Source: Tetragenococcus sp041859945 (GTDB lineage: Bacteria > Bacillota > Bacilli > Lactobacillales > Enterococcaceae). Taken from it: a DNA stretch of 48,773 nt. The notes beneath the pieces were generated by a model, which was not told the origin of the DNA, ran no database searches, and worked only from the letters and a program-made list of their open reading frames with translations. Positions 26,011-34,363 of this stretch are shown in pieces. The stretch lies in NCBI GenBank assembly GCA_041859945.1, contig JBFLGC010000017.1:1-48773 (forward strand), given 5' to 3'. Every line of letters starts with the position of its first letter. The first letter of the stretch is position 1. Made by a program: the position numbers and the translations under genes.

Positions 26011-26958
26011 ATGGCAAAAAAAGAACGTAAATCAATTTCGATACCAGGTGGGAATATCATCATTCCTATGTTTGTGGGGGCTTTTCTGAATACTTTCTTT
26101 CCAAAAGTTTTAGAAATCGGTGGTTTCACTACCCCTTTAGCACAAGGTTCTGGTGCTTTGGTGGGGGCCTTCCTCTTTATCATTGGTGGTACTATTTCCT
26201 TTAAATCATCGGCAGCCGCAGCCAAACGTGGCGGCGTGATCATTATCACGAAAATTGCTGTTTCGATCATACTTGGTTTGCTCGTGGCCCATATCTTCGA
26301 TGATAACTTTTTAGGATTGAGTGCCTTATCGATCATTGGTGCCATGTCTGGTGCCAATAATGCCCTTTATTCTGGGATCGTGCATGACTTTGGCGATGAA
26401 GTCGATGCTGGGGCGGTTGGGATCACGATCTTGAGTGTTGGTCCTATGGTAACGATGATTGCTTTGGCTTCGGCTGGTCTAGCAGCAATATCGCCTATGA
26501 CCATGGTAGCTTCGGTTTTACCGCTCATCGTTGGTATGGTTTTAGCAAACATTTTTCCAACGGTCAGACAGATCTTAACAACTGGCGTCAATGCTTCGAT
26601 CGTTGTGGTCGGTTTTGCCTTAGGTTGTAGCATGAACTTTAAGCAAATTTTTGTTGGTGGCCTTTCAGGGATCTTACTAGGGGTCATTGTTAGCTTAGTC
26701 GGAGGTATCATTACGATTGGGACCGACCGCCTTTCAGGAGGTTCTGGCGTAGCTGGCGCAGCGATCTCTTCGACGGCTGGTGCAGCCATGGCCACTCCCG
26801 CTGCACTTGCGGCCGCAGATCCAACTTACACTGCCATTGCTAGTACTGCCACAGCGCAAATTTCAGCAGCTGTTGTGGTCACGGCTATCTTGACACCGAT
26901 GCTGACAGCTTGGGTCGCTAAGCAAAATGAAAAGAAAAAAGTTGTTAAAAAAGCTTAA
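26011..26958 (+). CDS. 2-keto-3-deoxygluconate permease-like transporter
   Basis: A 315-residue polytopic membrane protein with about ten hydrophobic segments, resembling KdgT. Family features are PGGNIIIPMFVGAFLNTFFP at the N-terminus, IGAMSGANNALYSGIVHDFGDE in the middle and GAAMATPAALAAADP near the C-terminus. KdgT proteins import 2-keto-3-deoxygluconate and related uronate breakdown products with protons. The ATG follows AAGGAG. Partner of the SDR upstream; strong terminator downstream. Confidence 0.9.
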   Translation: MAKKERKSISIPGGNIIIPMFVGAFLNTFFPKVLEIGGFTTPLAQGSGALVGAFLFIIGGTISFKSSAAAAKRGGVIIITKIAVSIILGLLVAHIFDDNFLGLSALSIIGAMSGANNALYSGIVHDFGDEVDAGAVGITILSVGPMVTMIALASAGLAAISPMTMVASVLPLIVGMVLANIFPTVRQILTTGVNASIVVVGFALGCSMNFKQIFVGGLSGILLGVIVSLVGGIITIGTDRLSGGSGVAGAAISSTAGAAMATPAALAAADPTYTAIASTATAQISAAVVVTAILTPMLTAWVAKQNEKKKVVKKA

Positions 26959-26966
26959 GAAGCTTC

Positions 26967-27008
26967 AAAAAGGCAGTTTCCACGATTTCGGTGGAGACTG
27001 CCTTTTGC
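26967..27008 (+). terminator. Terminator of the SDR-permease operon
   Basis: AAAAGGCAGTTTCCAC, short loop, GTGGAGACTGCCTTTT: a stem of ~15 bp with one mismatch, lying between convergent genes. Confidence 0.88.
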
Positions 27009-27407
27009 TTATACTTTTTTTACAAATTGATGCTGACATTTGGAACAAGTGATTTTGATTTTTCCCTTTCCTTTAGGAGCACGGATCTCTTGTTTGCATT
27101 CGGGACAATGAAAGTAGCGATAGGTCTTACGATTTTTGAAGGCTGCCTTATAAAAATGATATTTTTTACGGATACCGGCTGTTGCCTGCATGAATTTGCG
27201 ATTTTCATTGGCGCGAACGTAGATTTTTTTTGAAAATACACGGAAGTAAACATAACCTAAAAGGACGATCGGAAAAATGATCAGGAATCGAACTGGTATA
27301 AAGCTCAGGAAAATCAATAGGATAAAACTTACGACCAGTAAAAACTTGTTCAAGGTATCAAAGACGCCATAACGACCGCGCATAAAGTTGATGATTTTGG
27401 ACTGCAT
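27009..27407 (-). CDS. Small membrane protein with C-terminal zinc ribbon
   Basis: A 132-residue protein of unknown function. Two close hydrophobic helices (~20-55) are followed by a basic region and a C-terminal zinc ribbon with CPEC and CSKC pairs about 21 residues apart. The basic linker and ribbon face the cytoplasm by the positive-inside rule. Two Cys pairs of this kind are common in small regulatory or nucleic-acid-contacting proteins, but no function can be assigned. Ribosome site AGGAGG lies before the ATG at 27407. It stands alone between kdgT-like and pnp. Confidence 0.8.
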   Translation of the reverse strand: MQSKIINFMRGRYGVFDTLNKFLLVVSFILLIFLSFIPVRFLIIFPIVLLGYVYFRVFSKKIYVRANENRKFMQATAGIRKKYHFYKAAFKNRKTYRYFHCPECKQEIRAPKGKGKIKITCSKCQHQFVKKV

Positions 27408-27539
27408 CTAGAGACTTCCTCCTTTTTCTTCTCAGTCCATGGTAACATGGCAAAATTAGAAAAACAATCGAAGTGAAGAAAGGTCACAGAAAATTCGAAA
27501 TTAGCAAAGACGACCCGCTAGCGAGCCGTCTTTGCTAAT

Positions 27540-29678
27540 TTATTTTTTTTCTTTCGTATCTTTCGTATCTTTCTTATCATCTTTTAACAAAGCTTTACGA
27601 GAAAGATTGACCCGTCCTTGTTTGTCGATTTCCGTTACTTTAACGAGGATCTCATCACCAAGCTTGACCACATCTTCCACTTTGTTGACCCGTTCATTGG
27701 CTAATTGTGAGATATGGACCAAACCGTCTTTGCCTTTGATCAAATTGACAAAGGCACCAAATTTTTCGATGCGAACCACTTTACCTAAGTAAACTTCGCC
27801 GACTTTGACTTCTTTGGTCAATTCTTCAATGATCTTGATGGCTTTTTGGATCATGTCCGCATTTTCGGAGGCGATCGATACTTTCCCATCTTGATTGATA
27901 TCGATCTTGACGCCCGTTTCGTCGATGATTCCATTGATCGTATCGCCGCCTTTACCAATCACGTCTTTGATCTTGGCAGGGTCGATTTGGATTATTTCGA
28001 TTTTCGGTGCATAAGGGCTCAATTCTTTCCGAGGCTCTGGTAAGGTAGAAGTCAATTCGTCCAAAATTTCCATCCGGGCAAGTTTTGCTTGAGCCAAAGC
28101 TTCACGCAAGATTTGTTCAGTGATACCTTGGATCTTGATATCCATTTGCAAAGCGGTAATCCCGTCTTTGGTACCAGCCACTTTAAAGTCCATATCGCCA
28201 AGGTGGTCTTCCATACCTTGGATATCGGTCAAGATCGTGTAATTTTCACCATCCGAAACCAGGCCCATGGCGATCCCAGCCACTGGTGCTTTGATCGGCA
28301 CGCCAGCATCCATCAAAGCCAAAGTACCAGCACAGATACTTGCTTGTGAGGAGGAACCATTTGATTCTAACACTTCCGCCACTAAACGGATCGTGTAAGG
28401 AAAGTCGGTTTCACTTGGGATCACTTGTGCTAAGGCACGTTCGCCTAAAGCCCCATGTCCGATTTCCCGACGCCCAGGCGAACCGGCCCGGCCGGTCGAA
28501 CCGACACAAAATTGTGGGAAATTATAGTGGTGAATGAATCGTTTCGAATCTTCTATCCCTAGGCCGTCAATGATTTGATGTTCGCCTAAAGGAGCTAAGG
28601 TACAAGCAGACAAGGCTTGCGTTTGACCCCGGGTAAACAAGCCTGATCCATGGACGCGTGGCAATAAACCAACTTCTGACGAAAGGGCTCGGATCTCATC
28701 AAGCTTACGACCATCAGGACGGATCTTGTCGATCGTGATCAATTCCCGAACGACATCTTTTTCTAAGTCATCAGCTAATTGGCCGATTTCTTTCATCAAA
28801 TGAGTCGCTTCGTCGTCGTCAAGACTAGCTGTTTGGGCGGCATAAGCTTCTTTCAAACTAGCTTTGACCTTTTCAATCTCATCTTCGCGGGCTAATTTTT
28901 CTTCGGTCAAGACCGCATCTTTCATGATTTGGTAATAATTCTTATAAACTTCTTCTTTTAATTCAGCATCGACTTGAAGCAAAGTGATTGCCATCTTTTC
29001 TTTGCCACAAGCAGCCACGATTTCTTCTTCAAAGGCCACGATTTCTTGGATGGCCCGATGACCAAACATCAAAGCCCCTAGCATATCAGCTTCCGAGACT
29101 TCTTTGGCACCAGATTCGACCATGTTGATAGCTTGTTTCGTTCCCGCTACGGTCAAATCGATGTCAGAAGCTTCATGTTGAGCGACAGTTGGGTTCAAAA
29201 CATACTCGCCCGCGACTCGCCCGACTTCGACACCTGCGATCGGTCCGTCAAAAGGAATGTCTGAAACGGCTAAAGCTAAAGAAGAACCTAGCATCGCTGC
29301 CATAGCTGGTGAACAATCTTGTTCGACACTCATCACGATATTGGTGACTTGTACTTCATTTCTAAAACCATCCGCAAACATCGGTCGGATCGGACGGTCG
29401 ATCAAACGAGCGGTCAAAGTCGCTTCCATGCTCGGACGACCTTCCCGTTTGATAAAGCCTCCAGGGATCTTGCCGACCGCATACATTTTTTCTTCATAAT
29501 TGATCGTAAGTGGGAAAAAGTCCGTATCCTTGGCTTCTTTCGAGGCAACGGCGGCACTCAAAACGACCGTATCGCCATAGCGGACCAAAACCGCTCCATT
29601 GGCTTGTTTGGCTAATTGTCCTACTTCTACTTTAAGGCTGCGTCCGCCCCAAGTTGTTTCAAATACTTGTTTTGTCAT
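27540..29678 (-). CDS. pnp: Polyribonucleotide nucleotidyltransferase (PNPase)
   Basis: A 712-residue PNPase, the phosphorolytic 3'-5' exoribonuclease of the RNA degradosome. It has two RNase PH domains, the second with FCVGSTGRAGSPGRREIGHGALGERAL and SNGSSSQASICAGTLALMDAGVP, a KH domain (IDPAKIKDVIGKGGDTING) and an S1 domain (LGKVVRIEKFGAFVNL..GLVHISQLANERV). A Lys/Asp-rich tail ends it. The start is ATG 29678 behind AAGGAGA; the frame extends further upstream but through the leader hairpin. It follows rpsO, the usual order in Firmicutes, with a terminator between them. Confidence 0.96.
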   Translation of the reverse strand: MTKQVFETTWGGRSLKVEVGQLAKQANGAVLVRYGDTVVLSAAVASKEAKDTDFFPLTINYEEKMYAVGKIPGGFIKREGRPSMEATLTARLIDRPIRPMFADGFRNEVQVTNIVMSVEQDCSPAMAAMLGSSLALAVSDIPFDGPIAGVEVGRVAGEYVLNPTVAQHEASDIDLTVAGTKQAINMVESGAKEVSEADMLGALMFGHRAIQEIVAFEEEIVAACGKEKMAITLLQVDAELKEEVYKNYYQIMKDAVLTEEKLAREDEIEKVKASLKEAYAAQTASLDDDEATHLMKEIGQLADDLEKDVVRELITIDKIRPDGRKLDEIRALSSEVGLLPRVHGSGLFTRGQTQALSACTLAPLGEHQIIDGLGIEDSKRFIHHYNFPQFCVGSTGRAGSPGRREIGHGALGERALAQVIPSETDFPYTIRLVAEVLESNGSSSQASICAGTLALMDAGVPIKAPVAGIAMGLVSDGENYTILTDIQGMEDHLGDMDFKVAGTKDGITALQMDIKIQGITEQILREALAQAKLARMEILDELTSTLPEPRKELSPYAPKIEIIQIDPAKIKDVIGKGGDTINGIIDETGVKIDINQDGKVSIASENADMIQKAIKIIEELTKEVKVGEVYLGKVVRIEKFGAFVNLIKGKDGLVHISQLANERVNKVEDVVKLGDEILVKVTEIDKQGRVNLSRKALLKDDKKDTKDTKEKK

Positions 29679-29710
29679 AACTTCTCCTTCTCTACTGCGA
29701 GTCAAGGCTG

Positions 29711-29764
29711 CTACTAAACAAATGAAAATATTGAAAATCTTCAGTACTTTCATTTGGTTAGTAG
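29711..29764 (-). promoter_or_regulatory. Long leader hairpin before pnp
   Basis: A 20-bp arm pair (CTACTAA.CAAATGAAA.TA against its complement, one mismatch and one wobble) with a 14-base loop sits ~35 bases upstream of the pnp start. In enteric bacteria a leader duplex cut by RNase III lets PNPase limit its own synthesis. A similar role here is inference. Confidence 0.6.
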
Positions 29765-29849
29765 TAAGCCCAGCCAAAATCACAGCATGTTTATTTGCGA
29801 GAAATCCACCTTATTTCTCTTTTAAAATCGCTTTATTCAAATCATAGTA

Positions 29850-29888
29850 AAAAAGTGAGATCCATGAATAGAACCCCACTTTTTTCAA
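29850..29888 (-). terminator. Terminator between rpsO and pnp
   Basis: On the minus strand AAAAAAGTGGGG, a loop of ~14 bases and CTCACTTTTTT just after the rpsO stop. Confidence 0.75.
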
Positions 29889-29891
29889 ATG

Positions 29892-30161
29892 TTAACGACG
29901 TAGTCCTAATGATTGGATCAAATCGCGATAACGTTGAACATCTTTGTCACGCAAATAAGCCAATAAATTACGACGATGGCCGACCTTTTTCATCAGGTCA
30001 CGGTAAGAATGATGATCTTTTTTATGCTCATGGATATGTGCATTCAATACGTTGATTTCTTCCGTCAACACAGCGATTTGGACTTCTGGTGAACCAGTGT
30101 CTCCTTCGTGTCTTGCGTATTGTTGCATGATTTCGTTCTTACGTTCTTTTGATAATGCCAT
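29892..30161 (-). CDS. rpsO: 30S ribosomal protein S15
   Basis: The 89-residue S15, which binds the 16S rRNA central domain and starts platform assembly. It is nearly invariant: MALSKERKNEIMQQYARHEGDTGSPEVQIAVLTEEI and HHSYRDLMKKVGHRRNLLAYL are diagnostic. The ATG at 30161 has an AAAGAGGTGG ribosome site; the open frame continues upstream through the leader without a start of its own. Confidence 0.98.
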   Translation of the reverse strand: MALSKERKNEIMQQYARHEGDTGSPEVQIAVLTEEINVLNAHIHEHKKDHHSYRDLMKKVGHRRNLLAYLRDKDVQRYRDLIQSLGLRR

Positions 30162-30290
30162 GTTTTCCACCTCTTTCTTCAGATTCACCCGTGACTGAGT
30201 ATAACGTTGGTGGGTCGCTAAACCAAGTGACAGGTAGTGTTTTACACACAGATATACTTTACTTGATTCTGACAGGAAATGCAAGTTTTC
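30162..30290 (-). promoter_or_regulatory. rpsO leader, probable S15 autoregulatory region
   Basis: A leader of more than 100 nt precedes rpsO. It can form local stems (for example GTGT..ACAC, and CCCACC with GGGTG close to the ribosome site). S15 binds its own leader in many bacteria, in lineage-specific structures. The exact fold cannot be assigned by eye. A weak TTGCAT-17-TAAAGT promoter may lie near 30245-30275. Confidence 0.35.
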
Positions 30291-30439
30291 TTTCACAAAA
30301 AGAAAAAGTTTACGGGAAGTAATGGTACGATTCGCGATCAACTTTAAAGTCAAATGCTAAACGATAGATCTGCTACTGACAAACTGAATCCTTTTTTCCA
30401 GGCGATGTCTTAGCCACTCGTTCGTTTCACTAGTATCTC

Positions 30440-30490
30440 TTTCAAGTCATCAAAGGCACCCGCTTTTCCATTTCGGGTACCTTTCATGTC
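30440..30490. repeat. Dispersed intergenic element, partial copy D
   Basis: Contains only the left hairpin part: TCATCAAAGGCACCCG..CGGGTACCTTTCATGTC. The right-end ACTTCCTTAATAGT block is absent. It lies between divergent rpsO and the rhodanese gene; no other feature is seen in 30291-30630. Confidence 0.65.
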
Positions 30491-30630
30491 AACACTAGAT
30501 CAGCGATCAATCGAGCCATGAATCGTGTGCCCTTTTCTCTGAAATTTTCATGAAATCGGCGCAGACCACTTGCATCAAATGTAAAAATCAGCTACAATCT
30601 AAAGCATTCCAAATAGAAAAGAGGGATAAG

Positions 30631-30939
30631 ATGGATTCTGTAACTACCCAAGAATTTATCCAGTTGTTAAACGATCCGTCCACGACTGTTTTGGATATTC
30701 GTGATAAAGGGGCTTTTAATGAAGGTCATATCAAGGATGCGGTATCGATGCCGACGACGAGTTTGCCGAATCGGCTGAATGAATTAGAACCAAAGACGAC
30801 CTACTATGTCTTAAGTCATTCTGGGCGTCGTTCGGAAACGATCACAACATTCTTAGTCCAACGCGGCTTCAAAGCAGTCCATGTGATCGGTGGTATGAAA
30901 GCTTTTAAAAGAGCTACGATGTTACGACCGGCAATTTGA
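30631..30939 (+). CDS. Rhodanese-fold protein lacking the catalytic Cys
   Basis: A 102-residue single rhodanese domain: FIQLLNDPSTTVLDIRDKGAFNEGHIKDAVSMP, then the active-site strand and loop YYVLSHSGRRSETI, then GFKAVHVIGGMKAF. Active rhodaneses have Cys at the first loop position (C-x-x-G-x-R-S); here it is Ser (codon AGT), so sulfur transfer through a Cys persulfide is not expected. It may bind a ligand or partner. The start at 30631 follows AGAGGGA; the in-frame 30550 start lacks a site. Followed by its own terminator. Confidence 0.85.
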   Translation: MDSVTTQEFIQLLNDPSTTVLDIRDKGAFNEGHIKDAVSMPTTSLPNRLNELEPKTTYYVLSHSGRRSETITTFLVQRGFKAVHVIGGMKAFKRATMLRPAI

Positions 30940-30981
30940 AAAAAAGGCAGAGCAAATTATTTGTTCTGTCTTCTTTTTTTA
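30938..30981 (+). terminator. Terminator of the rhodanese gene
   Basis: AAAAAGGCAGAGCAAAT paired with ATTTGTTCTGTCTT (small mismatches), followed by a run of seven T. Confidence 0.8.
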
Positions 30982-30989
30982 GATATACT
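30961..30989 (+). promoter_or_regulatory. Promoter of the azoreductase gene
   Basis: TTGTTC (30961-30966), 17-base spacer, TATACT (30984-30989). The -35 lies in the upstream terminator arm. Confidence 0.6.
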
Positions 30990-31025
30990 TGTTAAGATTT
31001 AACCTATTTAGAGGGGAAGAAGCAC

Positions 31026-31646
31026 ATGTCGACTTTATTAGCTGTTAAGGCGCATCCATTGACACCGGAAGCGTCTAAATCAATGAAAGTTTTTTATGCT
31101 TTTATTGAAGGATACCAAAAAAATCATCCCGATGATGAGATCCAAATTTTAGATTTGTTTCACGATAATTTCCCGGAAATCGATTATGATATCATGACCG
31201 GCTGGAATGCCTTGGCAAAAGGAACTGATTTTACGGCATTGACTGAAAATCAACAAAGCAAGATCAGCCGTTTCAATGCTTCAACGGAACAATTTTTACA
31301 AGCGGATAAATTAGTGATTGCCAATGGTTTATGGAATTTGAATATTCCGACTCGTTTAAAAGCTTGGTTCGATACGATCAATGTGGCCGGCAAAACCTTC
31401 AAATATACCGAAACTGGCCCGATTCCTTTGACAGAAGGCAAAAAAGCCCTGCACATCCAAGCCAATGGTGGGGTGTACAATGGGCAAGACTTTGCTTCCC
31501 AATATGTCCGCAGCATGCTCAATTTTGTGGGCGTGACTGACGTTGAACAGATCTTCATTGAGGGAGCGGATTATGCGCCCGAACGAACGGAAGAAATCGT
31601 GGCGACAGCCGTGGCACGAGCGCAAGAACTCAGTGTCGATTTTTAA
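31026..31646 (+). CDS. azoR: FMN-dependent NADH-azoreductase
   Basis: A 206-residue flavodoxin-like quinone/azo reductase of the AzoR (AcpD) family, reducing quinones and azo compounds with NAD(P)H. The FMN phosphate-binding segment is AVKAHPLTPEASKSM. NGLWNLNIPTRLKAWFDTINVAGKTFKYTETG and IQANGGVYNG are the conserved FMN and active-site loops. GVTDVEQIFIEGADY is typical of the C-terminal part. The start lies after AGAGGGGAAG. It is monocistronic and ends at a strong bidirectional terminator. Confidence 0.92.
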   Translation: MSTLLAVKAHPLTPEASKSMKVFYAFIEGYQKNHPDDEIQILDLFHDNFPEIDYDIMTGWNALAKGTDFTALTENQQSKISRFNASTEQFLQADKLVIANGLWNLNIPTRLKAWFDTINVAGKTFKYTETGPIPLTEGKKALHIQANGGVYNGQDFASQYVRSMLNFVGVTDVEQIFIEGADYAPERTEEIVATAVARAQELSVDF

Positions 31647-31651
31647 AAAGT

Positions 31652-31690
31652 GAAACAGTCGAGAAGGTCTATTCTCGACTGTTTTTTTCG
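31652..31690. terminator. Bidirectional terminator between azoR and the AI-2E gene
   Basis: AAACAGTCGAGAA, GGTCTA, TTCTCGACTGTTT: a perfect 13-bp stem with T-runs in both directions. The stop codon of the minus-strand gene is in its loop. Confidence 0.92.
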
Positions 31691-32850
31691 TCAACGGTTA
31701 AAATCTGCTCATCCTGATACAATCCCGAAACTTTTTTGTACCAATCAAAGATATTGACAATAACGACCTTGATGGCCGCATAAGATGGGACTCCCAATAA
31801 CACCCCTACGACCCCAAAAAGCTTGCCTGAAGTTAGTAAGACAAAGAGGATGGTCACTGGATGCACCGCTAGTTGACTGCCTAAAACAAGTGGTGAAATA
31901 AAGCGCCCTTCAATGACTTGTTCGATGGCAAAAACGATCAAAACTTTTACTAATAAGGTAGGCCCACCGACTATCCCTAAAAAGATAGCTGGGATTATGG
32001 CTAAAAACGACCCTAGATAAGGGATCAAATTCAAAAATCCGGCAATGATTCCTAAAGTAATAGCATAATCTAAACCGATCACTGAAAAACCAAGCATGAA
32101 CATCAATGAGACCGCAAAAGCCACGGTCAGTTGTCCCCGAATATAAGAAGAAACTTGTTTGTTCATTTCACCGAGGACTTTTAACGTCGGCTTACGCATT
32201 TTCGTTGGCAAAAAGCTAACTAAAAAAGGGGCAAACTCTTTGCCATCTTTTAATAGGTAGAACAAGATGATCGGCATCGTAAAAATAGCGATCACAGTTG
32301 AAGCTACCGCCCCGAAAAAGTTACCGATGCCTTTAAAGGTGATTTTGGAAATATTTTGTAGGAGATCGGTGATCGTATTTAGGATTTTTTCACCATAAGT
32401 CGCTAACTGATCTTGAACTTGATCAAAAATCGGATCGGAGAAAAACTTCTGCAAACCATTTTGCACAACAGTGATATAACCGGGAAAATTATTGGCAAAC
32501 TGTAACAACTGATCGCGGATCTCAGGAATGATCACCACTACGCCCCAAGAGATCAAAGCAATGAGTAAGATAAAAACTAAGATCACACCATAGAGACGCC
32601 GCAGCTTCAATTTCTTTTCCAAAAAGTCAACCAGTGGATTCAACAGATAAAACAAGATTCCTGCCATGACGACCGGCAATCCCACCGTTGCGATAAATTG
32701 CCACAGAGGATCAAATAAGTAAGACACCTTTGTGAACATATTGATGATAAGTAGCACCAATAAGACGATCAATAATCCGGTCACGATTTTATTATTTAAG
32801 AACCATTTCCAAAACCACGAAAAAGAAGATTGTTTTTTCTTTTCTTCCAC
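31669..32850 (-). CDS. AI-2E family (UPF0118) transporter
   Basis: A 393-residue membrane protein with about eight hydrophobic segments in the AI-2E family pattern. NFPGYITVVQNGLQKF and the central amphipathic region precede VIGLDYAITLGIIAGFLNLIPYLGSFLAIIPA and IEGRFISPLVLGSQLAVHPV, the conserved core. Family members have been linked to autoinducer-2 export or to sodium/proton exchange, so the exact role here is open. The start is GTG 32850, eight bases after AGGAGG. Confidence 0.9.
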   Translation of the reverse strand: MEEKKKQSSFSWFWKWFLNNKIVTGLLIVLLVLLIINMFTKVSYLFDPLWQFIATVGLPVVMAGILFYLLNPLVDFLEKKLKLRRLYGVILVFILLIALISWGVVVIIPEIRDQLLQFANNFPGYITVVQNGLQKFFSDPIFDQVQDQLATYGEKILNTITDLLQNISKITFKGIGNFFGAVASTVIAIFTMPIILFYLLKDGKEFAPFLVSFLPTKMRKPTLKVLGEMNKQVSSYIRGQLTVAFAVSLMFMLGFSVIGLDYAITLGIIAGFLNLIPYLGSFLAIIPAIFLGIVGGPTLLVKVLIVFAIEQVIEGRFISPLVLGSQLAVHPVTILFVLLTSGKLFGVVGVLLGVPSYAAIKVVIVNIFDWYKKVSGLYQDEQILTVDEKNSRE

Positions 32851-32874
32851 AATATCGCCTCCTACAATTACACA

Positions 32875-33228
32875 TCATTCGTGATAAGTGATCATCATAC
32901 CCGTTTCGATCTCCGGCATTTTTGTGGGTGTTAAATAGACGCTACTTGACAAAGTGTCACTTGGGACCTCATCAAAAACAAAACAAACGTGTTGGATCAT
33001 TTGCATATTTTGATTCACTAGATGACCCACATGAGTGATCTGATATTTTTGATCACCGAAACTGATCCATTCCCCTTTGCGTATCACGATTTCTTGGGGT
33101 TTATCTACCTCGTGGATGATCGAATAAGGTCGTAAGCCTTCTGTGATCCCGGGACCGAAAAAGATCAACATTTTTTCGTCTTCGTCTAAGGCATGGGCAC
33201 CTATTCTCACTACTTTGCTTCTATGCAT
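32875..33228 (-). CDS. Orphan PTS glucitol/sorbitol-type IIA protein
   Basis: A 117-residue protein resembling the glucitol/sorbitol-family PTS IIA domain. SKVVRIGAHALDEDEKMLIFFGPG and IIHEVD, with a His in the position phosphorylated in GutA, plus YQITHVGHLVNQNMQMIQHVCFVFD, fit the family. No IIB or IIC is nearby. It may be a phosphocarrier for a transporter elsewhere or a regulatory module. The start is ATG 33228, 7 bases after GAGAGGAG; the upstream ATG at 33246 overlaps that ribosome site. It is followed at a 24-base gap by the AI-2E gene. Confidence 0.78.
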   Translation of the reverse strand: MHRSKVVRIGAHALDEDEKMLIFFGPGITEGLRPYSIIHEVDKPQEIVIRKGEWISFGDQKYQITHVGHLVNQNMQMIQHVCFVFDEVPSDTLSSSVYLTPTKMPEIETGMMITYHE

Positions 33229-33264
33229 CAAAAAACTCCTCTCCATTTTTTATTTGCTGATTTT

Positions 33265-33273
33265 ATTATAACA
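33265..33273 (-). promoter_or_regulatory. Extended -10 promoter of the IIA-AI-2E unit
   Basis: On the minus strand TGTTATAAT, perfect extended -10, ~35 bases before ATG 33228. Confidence 0.6.
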
Positions 33274-33296
33274 CATTCTGATTTTTTACGCGTTTG

Positions 33297-33305
33297 TGGT
33301 AGAAT
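33297..33305 (+). promoter_or_regulatory. Extended -10 promoter of the lactonase gene
   Basis: TGGTAGAAT ~30 bases before the ATG at 33336; -35 not convincing. Confidence 0.45.
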
Positions 33306-33335
33306 AAATATAAACAAAATTTAGGAGGTTCTTCT

Positions 33336-34352
33336 ATGTTAGAAAAAATCTTATTAGGTACGTATACGCGTCGTGAAAGTGAAGGAATCTACTCGATCAC
33401 TTTAGATACCGAAAAAGCCCAATTAAACGATCTAGAATTGGTAGCCAAAGAAAGCAGTCCGACTTATTTGGCTCGTAGTGAAAAAGGCGCCACCTATTGT
33501 GTGACTTCCGTTGCTGAAAAAGGCGGGATCGCCGCTTATGATCTTGATTTTCAATTACTCAACACCGTGACAGAAGCCGGTGCCCCGCTTTGTTATGTGG
33601 CTGTCGATGACGCCAGACAATTGGTTTATGGCGCGAACTACCACAAAGGTGAAGTCAATGTTTACAAAATTTTGCCGAATGGTGCTTTACAAGCAGCAGA
33701 TGCCATTTACCATGAAGAACCCGTGGGATCGCATGAAAATCAAGACCACGCCCACGTGCATTACACAAATCTAACCCCAGATAATCGGCTTGTCGTCTGT
33801 GACTTGGGGACAGATCGTCTTTACACGTATAACGTTTCGCCAGCAGGCAAATTGACAGTGGCTGCCATTTACAAAGCACCTGACGCTACTGGTCCCCGCC
33901 ATTTGGTCTTTCATCCCACGTACGCTTATGCTTATTTGGTAGGCGAATTGGACAGCTCCATCACCGTGTTAGCCTACGATGCCACTACGGGTCGCTTTGA
34001 CGCCAAACAAAAGGTGCTTGCGATACCGGCTGATTTTGAGGGCTTCAACAGTGGCTCTGCCGTTCGTGTCAGCCAAGATGGCCGCTTTTTGTATACGTCC
34101 AATCGTGGCCACGATTCGCTCACCGTTTTTGCGATCTCTGAAGCAGGAAGTCATTTGGAATTCGTGCAACGCGTCAGTTCAGAAGGCGATTTTCCTCGTG
34201 ATTTCGCTTTAGACAAAACGGAACGATTTCTCGTTTGTGGTCATCAAAATAGTGATAATTTAACTTTATACCAACGCGATGAAACAACTGGTAAATTGAC
34301 CTGTGTCCAAAAAGATGTCTATGCACCTGAAGTCGTTTGTGTCTTATTTTAA
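33336..34352 (+). CDS. pgl: 6-phosphogluconolactonase-type seven-bladed propeller lactonase
   Basis: A 338-residue lactonase of the YkgB/Pgl propeller family, hydrolysing 6-phosphogluconolactone in the pentose phosphate pathway. Repeating blades are visible, with GTYTRRESEGIYSI, YGANYHKGEVNVYKI, HVHYTNLTPDNRLVVCDLGTDRLYTY, GPRHLVFHPTYAYAYLVGELDSSI and YTSNRGHDSLTVF; the acidic and His residues in these loops match the family active site. AGGAGGT precedes the ATG. It overlaps nothing and is followed by a small unknown gene in probable operon. Confidence 0.9.
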   Translation: MLEKILLGTYTRRESEGIYSITLDTEKAQLNDLELVAKESSPTYLARSEKGATYCVTSVAEKGGIAAYDLDFQLLNTVTEAGAPLCYVAVDDARQLVYGANYHKGEVNVYKILPNGALQAADAIYHEEPVGSHENQDHAHVHYTNLTPDNRLVVCDLGTDRLYTYNVSPAGKLTVAAIYKAPDATGPRHLVFHPTYAYAYLVGELDSSITVLAYDATTGRFDAKQKVLAIPADFEGFNSGSAVRVSQDGRFLYTSNRGHDSLTVFAISEAGSHLEFVQRVSSEGDFPRDFALDKTERFLVCGHQNSDNLTLYQRDETTGKLTCVQKDVYAPEVVCVLF

Positions 34353-34363
34353 GGAGGAAGAAC

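Noticed and set aside
26367..26795. 142-codon antisense ORF within the kdgT-like gene
   Set aside because: A low-complexity shadow of a membrane-protein gene with no ribosome site.
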